DNA of 26,222 nucleotides from a virus. Positions 18,932-26,057 of this stretch are shown piece by piece. The notes below the pieces were generated by a model. That model saw only the letters and a list, made by a program, of their open reading frames with translations, was not told the origin of the DNA and searched no databases. Within the stretch, counting starts at the first letter, position 1. The number at the start of each line of letters is the position of its first letter. Both the position numbers and the translations under genes were made by a program. The stretch lies in IMG/VR virus record IMGVR_UViG_3300005467_000035, positions 1-26,222 of that record. One strand, given 5' to 3'.

Positions 18932-19906
18932 GTGGCTCAACGACTGCGCCTTGTCTCTGCACCTGAACTCGCCAACTATCCATCAGTCAAACATCTAGCT
19001 GATACTCACCTAGTAGCCAAAGGCTTAAACGTCCTGTTCGGCCCTAGCGGTTGCTTCAAGAGTTTCTACATGCTTCATCAAGCCTTGTCGATCGCACAGA
19101 CGGAGCCGGTTCTCTACGTTGCTGCCGAGGGCGTTAGCGGGCTGAACATCAGGATTCAAGCCTGGTGTGACTATTGGCAAAGATCCGCAGATAACCTTCA
19201 CTTCATCTTGCATGAGATAAACCTCAGAGAAACCCCTGATGATTTTATAAAGCAGATTAAGACAGACTTGCCGGGGGTTGCTCTGGTTGTTTTCGATACC
19301 TACGCTCGATGCCTTGTTGGGGGAGATGAGAACGCGGCCAAAGATACCGGAATGGCTATACAGAACTGCGCCAAGATGCAGAGAGGTTTGGATTGTGGGG
19401 TAACGTTGGTTCACCACAGTAACAAGGCTGAGAGGGGCGAAAGAGGCAGTAGCGCGATGCGTGGCGCCGCCGATGCGATGATCGAGATGACGGAGGCGGA
19501 TGGAATCATTCGCGTAATGTGCTCAAAGGCGAAGGACGGCCAGCCTTGGGAGACAGAGCTATACAGGTTCTTGCCGGTTCTGGAATCGGGAGTGATGCTG
19601 CCTGCTGAAGTCGTGCCTGAGTCCTCGGAGCTGACCAAGAACGGGCTACGGATTTTGGAGTTTTTGAGCCTACCAGTCTTCGATCCCTACGGAGCGACGG
19701 CAAAACAGATTAGCGAGGCGCTAAACATTCCAAGCACTAGCCTTTTCAGGATTTTGAGCAAGCTAAAGAGCGACTCCCACTTGTACCAAGCCCAAAAAGG
19801 CGATCCATACCACATAACTGACTTTGGCAAAACCATGCTTAACGAGCGATTACCAAGAAGCAGGCCAGGGGCTAAAGTTGTGGATATAAAGGATTACAAG
19901 GATTGA
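18932..19906 (+). CDS. RepA-like AAA/RecA-fold ATPase, GTG start (324 aa)
   Basis: This belongs to the phage AAA_25/RepA-type family of RecA-fold ATPases and probably loads or drives a replicative helicase. Walker A is FGPSGCFKSF (residues 36-45), with Phe where the last glycine of GxxxxGK normally stands; similar FKS forms occur in phage relatives. Walker B is LVVFDTYARC (D122), and VTLVHHSNKAERGERGSSAM gives sensor and H-motif regions. The C-terminal 90 residues look like a winged helix (ATAKQISEALNIPSTSLFRI). The GTG at 18932 has GAGG about nine bases upstream. It is likely to be needed for DNA replication. Confidence 0.8.
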   Translation: MAQRLRLVSAPELANYPSVKHLADTHLVAKGLNVLFGPSGCFKSFYMLHQALSIAQTEPVLYVAAEGVSGLNIRIQAWCDYWQRSADNLHFILHEINLRETPDDFIKQIKTDLPGVALVVFDTYARCLVGGDENAAKDTGMAIQNCAKMQRGLDCGVTLVHHSNKAERGERGSSAMRGAADAMIEMTEADGIIRVMCSKAKDGQPWETELYRFLPVLESGVMLPAEVVPESSELTKNGLRILEFLSLPVFDPYGATAKQISEALNIPSTSLFRILSKLKSDSHLYQAQKGDPYHITDFGKTMLNERLPRSRPGAKVVDIKDYKD

Positions 19907-20068
19907 CTACCATCACTACCAAACAGTACCAACGTGTTTTTTGGTAGTTCGTCTAAGCCACTACCACCCAACACCCCACTCTTAGGAGTGGGTGTGTGGA
20001 AGTAGACCGAGATTTGGTGTTGACATTGTTTCCCACATAATGATAGGTTAGCAAACATAGGAGAACCT
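19907..20068 (+). promoter_or_regulatory. Intergenic region with CTACCA repeats and hairpin
   Basis: This 162-bp gap starts right after the RepA-like gene. ACTACCAAA (19915-19923) and TTTGGTAGT (19940-19948) form a perfect 9-bp inverted repeat; further CTACCA copies stand at 19907 and 19970. CCCACTC-TTAG-GAGTGGG (19975-19992) is a perfect hairpin without a T-run. TTGACA (20020-20025) then provides a consensus -35, with TAGGTT 18 bases later. It may be an operator or an origin. Confidence 0.6.
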
Positions 20069-20302
20069 ATGGAACTTGAGATAGAACGTGGGATTCCAAT
20101 TACTCCTCGGCGTCTGGGTGAACTGGCCGGGATGTCAAACACTTTGCGGGCCATGAAAATCGGGGAGAGCTTCTGGATTCGATTCACCCTACATCGTAGG
20201 ACTTCTTTGCATTCTTGCGGTCGTGCTATCGGCATAAAGCTGGCCATCAGGCGAGAGGATCAGGACGGAGTAAAGGGGCTAAGGGTATGGAAACTGGAGT
20301 AA
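20069..20302 (+). CDS. DUF7303-like small phage protein (77 aa)
   Basis: The protein begins MELEIERGIPITPRRLGELA, then AMKIGESFWIRFTLHRRTSL and a closing KLAIRREDQDGVKGLRVWKL. The order I-x-x-GIP-(I/L), MK-(I/V)-G-(E/D)-SF, then (K/R)-x-x-(I/V)-R...G-x-RVW(K/R) is a pattern I associate with short phage proteins of the DUF7303 type, often next to recombination genes. Usually the middle part is a short helix with a basic HTH look. GGAGAACCT precedes the ATG, which has its own TTGACA promoter upstream. Confidence 0.7.
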   Translation: MELEIERGIPITPRRLGELAGMSNTLRAMKIGESFWIRFTLHRRTSLHSCGRAIGIKLAIRREDQDGVKGLRVWKLE

Positions 20303-20667
20303 CAGACCGTTATAACGGTTCTTCTAGCCCTTCCAGCCTCCAAGCCGGGGCCGAGTCGGGCCAGAGGGTCTGTCTCCTGAAAAGCTGCTCCAAGAGCTTC
20401 CAGCCCCGTCTACCGAGCCAGCTCTACTGTGAGCCGGCGCATGGGGCGAGGGCCAGGATCGAGCGCTATTTGGCCAAGAAGCGAATGGCTGAAATGAAGA
20501 AGCTCAGGGAAGAACCGATTAAAGACCCAGTAGCATTCATGGGCTGGCTTGCTGGGGTTCAGCCTGAACTAAAGTTAAATTTAGTTCAGGAGATCATGAC
20601 AGAGCACATGATAGAGGTACGCTGTGTCTATAGACATAAAGGTCATCATCTGGCCAAGAAAGGATAG
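20287..20667 (+). CDS. Zinc-knuckle protein (126 aa)
   Basis: From the ATG at 20287 the protein begins METGVTDRYNGSSSPSSLQA, then VCLLKSCSKSFQPRLPSQLY and CEPAHGARARIERYLAKKRM. The pattern C-x4-C-x(K)-x-F-x-P-R...Y-C-x-x-x-H is a zinc knuckle related to the CxxC-x-x-F-x-x-x...YC-x-x-x-C motif of phage proteins. The C-terminal part is helical (DPVAFMGWLAGVQPELKLNL). The gene overlaps the previous one by 16 bases and has GGGG about eight bases before the ATG. The role is unknown; DNA binding is plausible. Confidence 0.6.
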   Translation: METGVTDRYNGSSSPSSLQAGAESGQRVCLLKSCSKSFQPRLPSQLYCEPAHGARARIERYLAKKRMAEMKKLREEPIKDPVAFMGWLAGVQPELKLNLVQEIMTEHMIEVRCVYRHKGHHLAKKG

Positions 20668-20670
20668 ATC

Positions 20671-21000
20671 ATGAAGCAGGTGCTTATCATTCTACTACTG
20701 GCCTTTGCTCAGAACATCTCATTCAGCATCGTATCGAGGTCCAGAAACCGGAGCAGCTTTACCTACCACATGATTGCTTCCGTCTTCAGTAACGGAATCT
20801 GGTTTCTGACCTTTCGGCAGCTTGTGTTGGGTGAGATGAACTGGCTTCTGTTTGTGCCCTACACGATAGGCACAGTTCTAGGTAGTTTATCAGGAGCCAA
20901 GCTGTCTATGTGGATCGAAGCGAAGATTGGTGCAGTGTCGGATGGGCATATTCCAATGATACGAACTGGAGTTCCTGAATCGACGGTAGCAGAACGGTAG
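20671..21000 (+). CDS. Conserved phage membrane protein (109 aa)
   Basis: There are about three membrane segments: residues 3-18 (QVLIILLLAFAQNISF), 35-55 (MIASVFSNGIWFLTFRQLVL) and 58-75 (WLLFVPYTIGTVLGSLSG). The motif AFAQN-x-SF-x-(I/L)-VSR-(S/A)RN...YH-x-(I/V)ASV-FSN-G-IW-x-L recalls small membrane proteins of phages, of unknown role. AAAGGA is seven bases before the ATG. It lies inside a DNA-metabolism operon, which is odd, and may modify the host membrane. Confidence 0.72.
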   Translation: MKQVLIILLLAFAQNISFSIVSRSRNRSSFTYHMIASVFSNGIWFLTFRQLVLGEMNWLLFVPYTIGTVLGSLSGAKLSMWIEAKIGAVSDGHIPMIRTGVPESTVAER

Positions 21001-21033
21001 TTATCTTTGAAGCAGCCCCCCAAGATTTTATGG

Positions 21034-21063
21034 TTGACAAGTGTGTATGCGTGCGTGTAGTCT
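21034..21063 (+). promoter_or_regulatory. Promoter of the nuclease operon
   Basis: A consensus -35, TTGACA (21034-21039), is followed 18 bases later by TAGTCT (21058-21063), a weak -10. The ATG of the zinc-ribbon gene follows ten bases after, leaving a very short leader. Confidence 0.5.
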
Positions 21064-21072
21064 TGGCTCGTT

Positions 21073-21204
21073 ATGAGAAAGAAACAAACATCAGATCAAC
21101 TACGCTGCGTCAAGTGTAATTCGTCTAATACCCTTGTCAAAAAGAACAATGGTAAGCCGCTGCGCTGGTGCAGGAAGTGTGGGCATGAGGAGCCGGTGAA
21201 ATGA
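21073..21204 (+). CDS. Zinc-ribbon peptide (43 aa)
   Basis: The whole protein is a zinc ribbon: RCVKCNSSNTLVKKNNGKPL, then RWCRKCGHEEPVK, with CxxC and CxxC at residues 12-15 and 33-36. It has a basic N-terminus (MRKKQTSD). There is no clear ribosome binding site. The stop overlaps the next ATG as ATGA. It looks like a small DNA-binding partner of the nuclease made from the same message, which is inference. Confidence 0.7.
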   Translation: MRKKQTSDQLRCVKCNSSNTLVKKNNGKPLRWCRKCGHEEPVK

Positions 21205-21359
21205 GCACCATAACGAAGTGTGATAATTGTGAGAAGGTTCTCAAGCAAGGCATTGGGGAGCGATTTGCTGTTGAGTGCCCTGATGGTTGGTTTCACTTCT
21301 GTAATTGGGAATGCCTTTATAAATGGGTTATCCGGGGAGTCAAAGGAGACAAGAAATGA
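21201..21359 (+). CDS. MYM/FCS-like zinc-finger protein (52 aa)
   Basis: The protein has CDNCEKVLKQGIGERF, then ECPDGWFHFCNWECLYKWVI. The sequence CxxC-x-K...G...F-C-x-x-x-C-(L/Y)-x-W is close to the small treble-clef MYM/FCS-type fingers of phage proteins. It starts with ATGA inside the zinc ribbon gene and ends with ATGA inside the nuclease gene. Two small zinc proteins therefore precede the nuclease on one message. Confidence 0.72.
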   Translation: MSTITKCDNCEKVLKQGIGERFAVECPDGWFHFCNWECLYKWVIRGVKGDKK

Positions 21360-22849
21360 CAGCAGCTTATCTTACATCGAGAAGCCGAATCGAAAGCCAG
21401 CAGAAATGCCCGAGGCTTCGCTTTCTCGAAAAGGATTTCGAGGGCAGAGGCTTGGAAACCATACGGCTCAGCTTACCGTTGGCTACAGGTTCAGCGGTGC
21501 ATAAGGGGGTTGAGGTTCTGTTGAAGATAGATCAGCTTGGTTTGTCGGTGCAAGAAGTCCTTGAGTTACAGGATGACTTTATGTATGCGGGGTTGGAGCA
21601 GCTTGAGGTTGGGATGGCTACGATTGACATTGCTGTAGCTGCTGCTCTATCAGAATTCAAACAAGCCTATGAAACACATGAAGTAGATGTGACTATCAAC
21701 GAGTCGATGCAGTGGATTCAGGACGAGCACTGCGCGTTGATCGAGCTGATCCTGAGAATGTGGGCCGAGCATCCTGATGGGTTGCCTTGGCTGGTTGCGA
21801 CGTATGAGGTGCTGGAGGTGGAGCGGTGGGACTTGCTACCGCTGACGGCGGGTACGCCCTGCACTGAGTGCAGCAATACTGGCTGGGTCTATAACCCCGA
21901 GCTGAGCGACAAGCAGATCGAGTGTGAGAGTTGTGGTGGGAGCGCCAGCATCGGCGGCATCACCCTACGCTCCCGCGCAGACGCGTTGCTTCGCAAACGC
22001 AGCGACGGATCGCTCTACGTCTGGAGCCTGAAGACAGCCAACGGCTGGGACAAGAGGCAGGAAAACGCTAACAGGCATGACGTTCAGGGGATCAGTGAGA
22101 TGGTTTGTATTGAGTATAGGCTGAGACGGGTAGCTGATGATCCTGAAAGGGCTGGAGGGTTACTGCCAACAGGGCAAGTAGCCCCGAGGGTTGATGGAAC
22201 CCAGATGACCTACCTCATCAAAGGCCGGCGAGAACTAAACGAAAAGCTGAATGTCTACCAGATCAAGAATGGTTTGCTTCACCCTTGGGCTATCGACGCC
22301 GGGTTACTCGGCGAGAAGGAATATGCTCATAGCTACTGGTACAAATGTGAGCTTCCGCACCAGAAAGGGACTACTAAAGGTGGTAAGCCGATCATGTGTG
22401 AGGGCAATGCTAATCATCGGCTGAATGATAGCTGGCAGCAGGTCAATATCTGGGAGCAGATGACGATTAAAGAATGGGTTGCAAAGCTGCTCGCCGGGGA
22501 GGTCCAGCCAAGCCTGCCATTGCCGACTGTAGTTATCAATCCTGTTCCTTATTTCAGGAATGATGTTGAGGTTGAGGATTGGCTAGAGCAGGTCAAGGCT
22601 CAAGAAGAAACAGCTCAGCTTGGAGTAGAACTGGTGAAATTGGCTAAGGCTAACAATGATGAAGCCGGGGTTCGATCTCTGCTGAATATCCACTTCAGAC
22701 AACACCGAAATCGGTGTGACTACCCTTACAAATGTGCAATGCAGGACATCTGTTGGGGGCCATCGGCGATAGCCGATGATCCGGTTGGTTCTGGGCTGTA
22801 TCGGCTGAGAGATGAGGTTGAGATGGAGGTTACTACAGATGACAGGTAG
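21356..22849 (+). CDS. PD-(D/E)XK nuclease with Fe-S and zinc cysteine sets (497 aa)
   Basis: This resembles RecB/AddB/Cas4-family exonucleases that process DNA ends for recombination. From the ATG at 21356 (ATGA overlap), residues 7-20 (TSRSRIESQQKCPR) give the N-terminal Q-(K)C-P motif; GSAVHKG (45-51) is the conserved G-x-x-x-H. LRSRADALLRK has the acidic D209, and VWSLKTANGW carries the catalytic-type K226, but a Ser (S224) stands where (D/E)-x-K normally has its acid. C18 with C454, C460 and C466 (CDYPYKCAMQDIC) matches the 4Fe-4S set of Cas4/AddB. CTEC and CESC (169-172, 190-193) form a separate zinc ribbon. It is likely the recombination nuclease of this phage. Confidence 0.8.
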   Translation: MTAAYLTSRSRIESQQKCPRLRFLEKDFEGRGLETIRLSLPLATGSAVHKGVEVLLKIDQLGLSVQEVLELQDDFMYAGLEQLEVGMATIDIAVAAALSEFKQAYETHEVDVTINESMQWIQDEHCALIELILRMWAEHPDGLPWLVATYEVLEVERWDLLPLTAGTPCTECSNTGWVYNPELSDKQIECESCGGSASIGGITLRSRADALLRKRSDGSLYVWSLKTANGWDKRQENANRHDVQGISEMVCIEYRLRRVADDPERAGGLLPTGQVAPRVDGTQMTYLIKGRRELNEKLNVYQIKNGLLHPWAIDAGLLGEKEYAHSYWYKCELPHQKGTTKGGKPIMCEGNANHRLNDSWQQVNIWEQMTIKEWVAKLLAGEVQPSLPLPTVVINPVPYFRNDVEVEDWLEQVKAQEETAQLGVELVKLAKANNDEAGVRSLLNIHFRQHRNRCDYPYKCAMQDICWGPSAIADDPVGSGLYRLRDEVEMEVTTDDR

Positions 22850-23018
22850 CATTTTTCCAGAGCGCATTCAGGCAAAGGCCGAAGACTATAAAGAGTGGCC
22901 TACTACCTTGAGGCTTACGGAAGAAATGGGTAGCGAGATCACGGTTTTTCTAACTGCCGATGTTCGAGAAGCCTTGATCGAGGCTTTGCAGAACCCCGAA
23001 AAGGAAGAAGATGTCTAA
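22839..23018 (+). CDS. Small hypothetical protein (59 aa)
   Basis: From the ATG at 22839 (GGAGG about ten bases upstream) the protein reads MTGSIFPERIQAKAEDYKEW, then TLRLTEEMGSEITVFLTADV and REALIEALQNPEKEEDV. It overlaps the nuclease by 11 bases and the ATPase by 8. A beta strand pair and an acidic helix are visible. It is probably a coupled partner of the recombination proteins. The function is unknown. Confidence 0.65.
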   Translation: MTGSIFPERIQAKAEDYKEWPTTLRLTEEMGSEITVFLTADVREALIEALQNPEKEEDV

Positions 23019-23943
23019 CAGAGCTTCAACCCTCATCATCTACGGCGGCTCGGGCTCAGCCAAAACCACGAGCCTTGGTTGGCTAGCTCGCCACGTTCAC
23101 AGGACAACCGGCAAGATAACCCGCTTAGTGAGCGCCGATGGCGGCGGCTGGGACCCGATTCAGGACTGCATTGACGATGGGATCATTGAAGCATGGCATG
23201 TAGGCAGCCTGAACGACCCAACGGCGACGATGAGAAAACTCAGCCGGTTCGAGTGGCCGGTTGTCGAGAACGGGAAGCTGGTTATGAAGCCTACTTCAGC
23301 AGAACAGCGAGAGAAGATCGGGGCTTATGCTATTGAAGGGCTGACCAGCGTTGGCGATGCAGTTATGAGATCGCTGCGTAGTAGGGGATCGAAGTTGGGG
23401 GAGAGCCCAAATTACAGCTACGCCGAGGGTACTGAAACCTTCTATGGCTCTAACCAGAGCTACTATGGTTTCATCCAAGACGTTCTCTATGAGTTTGTAA
23501 CCAGCTTCTCTCAGTTGCCGGTTCAGTATGTAGCCTGGACCGCGATGGAAGCCAAGGGAGAGGACGACCAGAGAGTGCCAATCTATGGGCCGGCGATTGC
23601 GGGCAAGAAGGCCGTCAGCAAGGCTCCTCAGTGGTTCGGAGATTGTCTGCATCACGACATCATAACGGTTGAGGAAACAGGCAAGGATGGAAAACCAGTT
23701 ATAGATGTGAAGACCAAGGCGAAGGTCTTGAAAACCGAGATCAGGGCTTACTTCACTAATCATCCCGATCCGGCTACGCAGATTGTCTACCCCGCGAAGA
23801 TCAGGGTTCCAGCAGCAAGGCTGGCTGAGCTGAGAGCCGACGAGAAGTTCAAGAATGGTTACTTCGAGCCGAGCTTGACCGGGGGGCTGGATTGGCTGTT
23901 GGAGATTGAGGAACGCTTACGGAAGGGGGGTAACACGAAATGA
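23011..23943 (+). CDS. Recombination-type RecA-fold ATPase (Sak4-like), 310 aa
   Basis: The N-terminal Walker A, YGGSGSAKTT (residues 11-20), lacks the last Gly (Ala17 instead). The next stretch (TGKITRLVSADGGGWD) and a Walker B-like strand (AYAIEGLTSVGDAVM, near 110) fit a RecA-fold ATPase of the AAA_24/Sak4 type, which supports single-strand annealing and recombination in phages. VAWTAMEAKGEDD may hold the sensor region. It stands between the nuclease and a putative ssDNA-binding protein, the typical place for Sak4. AAGGAAGAAG precedes the ATG, which overlaps the previous gene by 8 bases. Confidence 0.72.
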   Translation: MSNRASTLIIYGGSGSAKTTSLGWLARHVHRTTGKITRLVSADGGGWDPIQDCIDDGIIEAWHVGSLNDPTATMRKLSRFEWPVVENGKLVMKPTSAEQREKIGAYAIEGLTSVGDAVMRSLRSRGSKLGESPNYSYAEGTETFYGSNQSYYGFIQDVLYEFVTSFSQLPVQYVAWTAMEAKGEDDQRVPIYGPAIAGKKAVSKAPQWFGDCLHHDIITVEETGKDGKPVIDVKTKAKVLKTEIRAYFTNHPDPATQIVYPAKIRVPAARLAELRADEKFKNGYFEPSLTGGLDWLLEIEERLRKGGNTK

Positions 23944-24206
23944 TAAATGATGAACAAGATATTCTGGATGGATTATCCGAACAGATCAGTCTGGCTCTGA
24001 GGCAACTGGACCAAGAACAGGAAGCACCGGGATTTAATCCTGATAGAAGTGACTCCACAATACGAGACTTAAAGAAAAAGGTTGTCCGGCTGAGAGAAAT
24101 CCGTACTGATCTTGAGCACGTTTTCTTTGGCGGGATTCTGGATTATTTCCCCAGTTCAGTACCAACCCCTGCTAAGCCGGTTGAGGATGATGGGATTCCA
24201 TTCTGA
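23940..24206 (+). CDS. Small helical protein with an SSB-like acidic tail (88 aa)
   Basis: The body is helical with heptad-like spacing (ILDGLSEQISLALRQLDQEQ, then TIRDLKKKVVRLREIRTDLE). The last residues, VEDDGIPF, closely resemble the C-terminal tail of bacterial SSB proteins (DDDIPF), which docks many repair and replication enzymes. No OB-fold is visible, so it is not an SSB itself. It overlaps the ATPase gene as ATGA. It may recruit host or phage partners to the recombination complex (inference). Confidence 0.65.
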   Translation: MINDEQDILDGLSEQISLALRQLDQEQEAPGFNPDRSDSTIRDLKKKVVRLREIRTDLEHVFFGGILDYFPSSVPTPAKPVEDDGIPF

Positions 24207-24243
24207 TAAGTAGTAAAACCTTTGCAAAGGAGAGCAAGAACGT

Positions 24244-24837
24244 ATGACCGACGAAGTGAAATCTGTTGATATCAACTCACTGGACCTCGAAGAAGATGAG
24301 GTTCAATTCGACGCTGCGGCGGACTCTACGGAGCAGCCACCGCCAGTGCCGGATGGTATTTACCGAGCTAAACCACGTTTCGGGCAAGGACATCAATGGA
24401 TGGGCAAGTTCAAGGACGGCAAGCCCACGTCAATGTGGCCAAAGCCCAATGTGCAGTTTGTGATTCAGGCACCGGGGACTCCCCAGGACGGCCAGCTTGT
24501 GTTTGATATGTGCTCGACCATGATTCGCTTCAATGGTGCCAGTCGGATCAGCACGATCCTGTCAAAGATGGGGCTGGAGGCCGAGGTGGGCCAGTGTCGA
24601 GGCCACAAGGATCTCGTGAAGCTGTTCGAGGTGGCACTTGAACAAGGCCGAGAGGTCAACATTGAGACTGAGTGGAAGGCTCAAGTCAAAGGGCCAGACG
24701 GCAAGTACAAGGATGTGAAGGTTGGAATGAAGAACTTCCCCAGCGACGGTAATGGGGGGTTCAGTCCTGTGGTCAGTGTGCCGGGAACTGGAGATGTAGT
24801 CGCTCAGGCGACAATCAAGAAGTTCATTGCCATCTAA
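24244..24837 (+). CDS. Putative ssDNA-binding protein of the recombination block (197 aa)
   Basis: An acidic N-terminus (VDINSLDLEEDEVQFDAAAD) is followed by VPDGIYRAKPRFGQGHQWMG, then strand-rich stretches (NVQFVIQAPGTPQDGQLVF, ARIS-like GASRISTILSKMGLEAEV) and a C-terminal strand part, VNIETEWKAQVKGPDGKYKD. The pattern of an OB-like beta barrel and the position after nuclease and ATPase fit a phage ssDNA-binding protein of DUF669/Erf-type neighbourhood. The ATG has GGAGAG about 12 bases upstream. Structure comparison would settle this; I would not give a gene name. Confidence 0.5.
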   Translation: MTDEVKSVDINSLDLEEDEVQFDAAADSTEQPPPVPDGIYRAKPRFGQGHQWMGKFKDGKPTSMWPKPNVQFVIQAPGTPQDGQLVFDMCSTMIRFNGASRISTILSKMGLEAEVGQCRGHKDLVKLFEVALEQGREVNIETEWKAQVKGPDGKYKDVKVGMKNFPSDGNGGFSPVVSVPGTGDVVAQATIKKFIAI

Positions 24838-24876
24838 GCAACGCCTGCCTCTTGCAGATAGCAGCAGGAGGTTGGC

Positions 24877-24999
24877 TTGCTTACGATGCCTCGGCCTGGT
24901 GGTAGCCAGTGCAATTTACCCAAGGGCCATCAGGCCGGGGCTCTTTTAGGAACTTATGCGGCAGCTTCAGCGAGGTGTAACAAGCGCTGGCTGTCGTAG
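24877..24999 (+). CDS. Possible small protein, TTG start (40 aa)
   Basis: A TTG at 24877 stands five bases after a perfect AGGAGG and opens a 40-residue frame beginning MLTMPRPGGSQCNLPKGHQA and ending ARCNKRWLS. Two Cys and one His could bind a metal. No overlap with neighbours supports it, so the call rests on the ribosome binding site alone. Confidence 0.35.
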   Translation: MLTMPRPGGSQCNLPKGHQAGALLGTYAAASARCNKRWLS

Positions 25000-25060
25000 G
25001 CTGGTGGCCGGCTCGTGCTGCGAATGAAGCTGCTACTCCCTTTCATCGAGGAGAAAGATA

Positions 25061-25279
25061 ATGATTGGTGACTACTTTCGATTGCGTAGTTGGACGGCTT
25101 ACGGCCAAAAACTACCCAAAGGCCAGCCGGGAATTATCTCACAGAGCTTCAAGGCCAATCCCGGCAAGCATGTGGTAGTTGTGGTCATCGGCGAAGTTCG
25201 GGACAGCGCTGAGATAGATGATGAGTATGTCAAGGCGCAGTTAAACCTATTACAAAGTCGCATCCTAAAGGGCGAGTGA
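25061..25279 (+). CDS. Hypothetical protein (72 aa)
   Basis: The protein begins MIGDYFRLRSWTAYGQKLPK, continues GQPGIISQSFKANPGKHVVV and ends with a helix (DEYVKAQLNLLQSRILKGE). A VVVVVIGEV strand stands in the middle, so a small alpha/beta fold is likely. GAGGAG is eight bases before the ATG. A gap of about 220 bp precedes it. The family is not known. Confidence 0.65.
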   Translation: MIGDYFRLRSWTAYGQKLPKGQPGIISQSFKANPGKHVVVVVIGEVRDSAEIDDEYVKAQLNLLQSRILKGE

Positions 25280-25286
25280 GAACTTT

Positions 25287-25454
25287 ATGTTTGATCGAGA
25301 CTATCCAACCCTCTTAGTAGTATCCCACGATAACGATTGCACAATTTCATTCACTGGAAGATGTAATTGTAATTGCACTATGGAACTGCTCGTTGGGGAC
25401 AGCGAGCGATGGCGGGCGAAGAAGCTGAGATTACAACAGGAGGTTGTAGAATGA
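25287..25454 (+). CDS. Small Cys-rich protein (55 aa)
   Basis: This frame reads MFDRDYPTLLVVSHDNDCTI, then SFTGRCNCNCTMELLVGDSE. The cluster CNCNC with an earlier Cys may bind metal. The start follows the previous stop by seven bases, and the end overlaps the next ATG as ATGA, which supports coding. There is no family match. Confidence 0.6.
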   Translation: MFDRDYPTLLVVSHDNDCTISFTGRCNCNCTMELLVGDSERWRAKKLRLQQEVVE

Positions 25455-25810
25455 CATTCAAGGTAAAACGGTCTTTATTGGTAGCTGCTCTCAAGAGAGA
25501 ACAGGAGCAACTGAAGCAGGAACATGAGAAAGCCCTTGCTCAATTCGAGAAGGCTCTGCCTGCTCATCAGTCGAAACTCATAGATGCCTGTGAGCAGTTG
25601 GTCAAGAAGGCCAAGGCAGGGACGTTGAAGGTAGATGGCCATTATAAGGGCCAAGGGACTGTATCTCTACCAGCAATTCCAACAAAGCCAAAACCTGATT
25701 GTCGGATAGCCGAGATCAATGAGCTACAAAAGCTGTTGGCCCTCAATGACGATGAGTATTTCACGCTGACCGAGAGCAGCAAGTTCTATCGATACACTTG
25801 CAAGATTTGA
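25451..25810 (+). CDS. Coiled-coil phage protein (119 aa)
   Basis: The N-terminal half is a long coiled coil: ALKREQEQLKQEHEKALAQF, EKALPAHQSKLIDACEQLV. It is followed by a basic proline-rich stretch (LPAIPTKPKPDC) and a C-terminal part with LQKLLALNDDEYFTLTESS. GGAGG is eight bases before the ATG at 25451. Proteins of this layout are common and uncharacterised in phage early regions. Confidence 0.65.
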   Translation: MTFKVKRSLLVAALKREQEQLKQEHEKALAQFEKALPAHQSKLIDACEQLVKKAKAGTLKVDGHYKGQGTVSLPAIPTKPKPDCRIAEINELQKLLALNDDEYFTLTESSKFYRYTCKI

Positions 25811-25829
25811 CCGAAAGGGAGGCTACACA

Positions 25830-26057
25830 ATGACAGCTACGGCGAGGAAACCGAGGGAGAAGAAGGAACCCACTGAGGAACAGAAGCTACGATCAGAGAT
25901 CAGTGCATTGGATAGGAAGATTGAAGCGCAGCGGGTTCACACCCAGAAGCTACAGAAGGAACTGGGGGAGAAGCAGGCTGAGCGGAATGCACTCGTGAAG
26001 CAGAGGATAGAGCTTCTCAAATCGGAGCTACTAGATGAGCAAACAACAGAACAGTAG
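25830..26057 (+). CDS. Coiled-coil protein (75 aa)
   Basis: A basic, proline-containing N-terminus (MTATARKPREKKEPTEEQ) precedes an uninterrupted heptad pattern (LRSEISALDRKIEAQRVHTQ, KLQKELGEKQAERNALVKQR). GGGAGG lies eight bases before the ATG. It follows another coiled-coil gene, so the two might interact. The end overlaps the next gene by 23 bases. Confidence 0.65.
   Translation: MTATARKPREKKEPTEEQKLRSEISALDRKIEAQRVHTQKLQKELGEKQAERNALVKQRIELLKSELLDEQTTEQ

Noticed and set aside
24954-25024. 22-codon frame starting MRQLQRGV in the gap before 25061
   Set aside because: It is out of frame with the better 24877 candidate, short and without neighbours in overlap.
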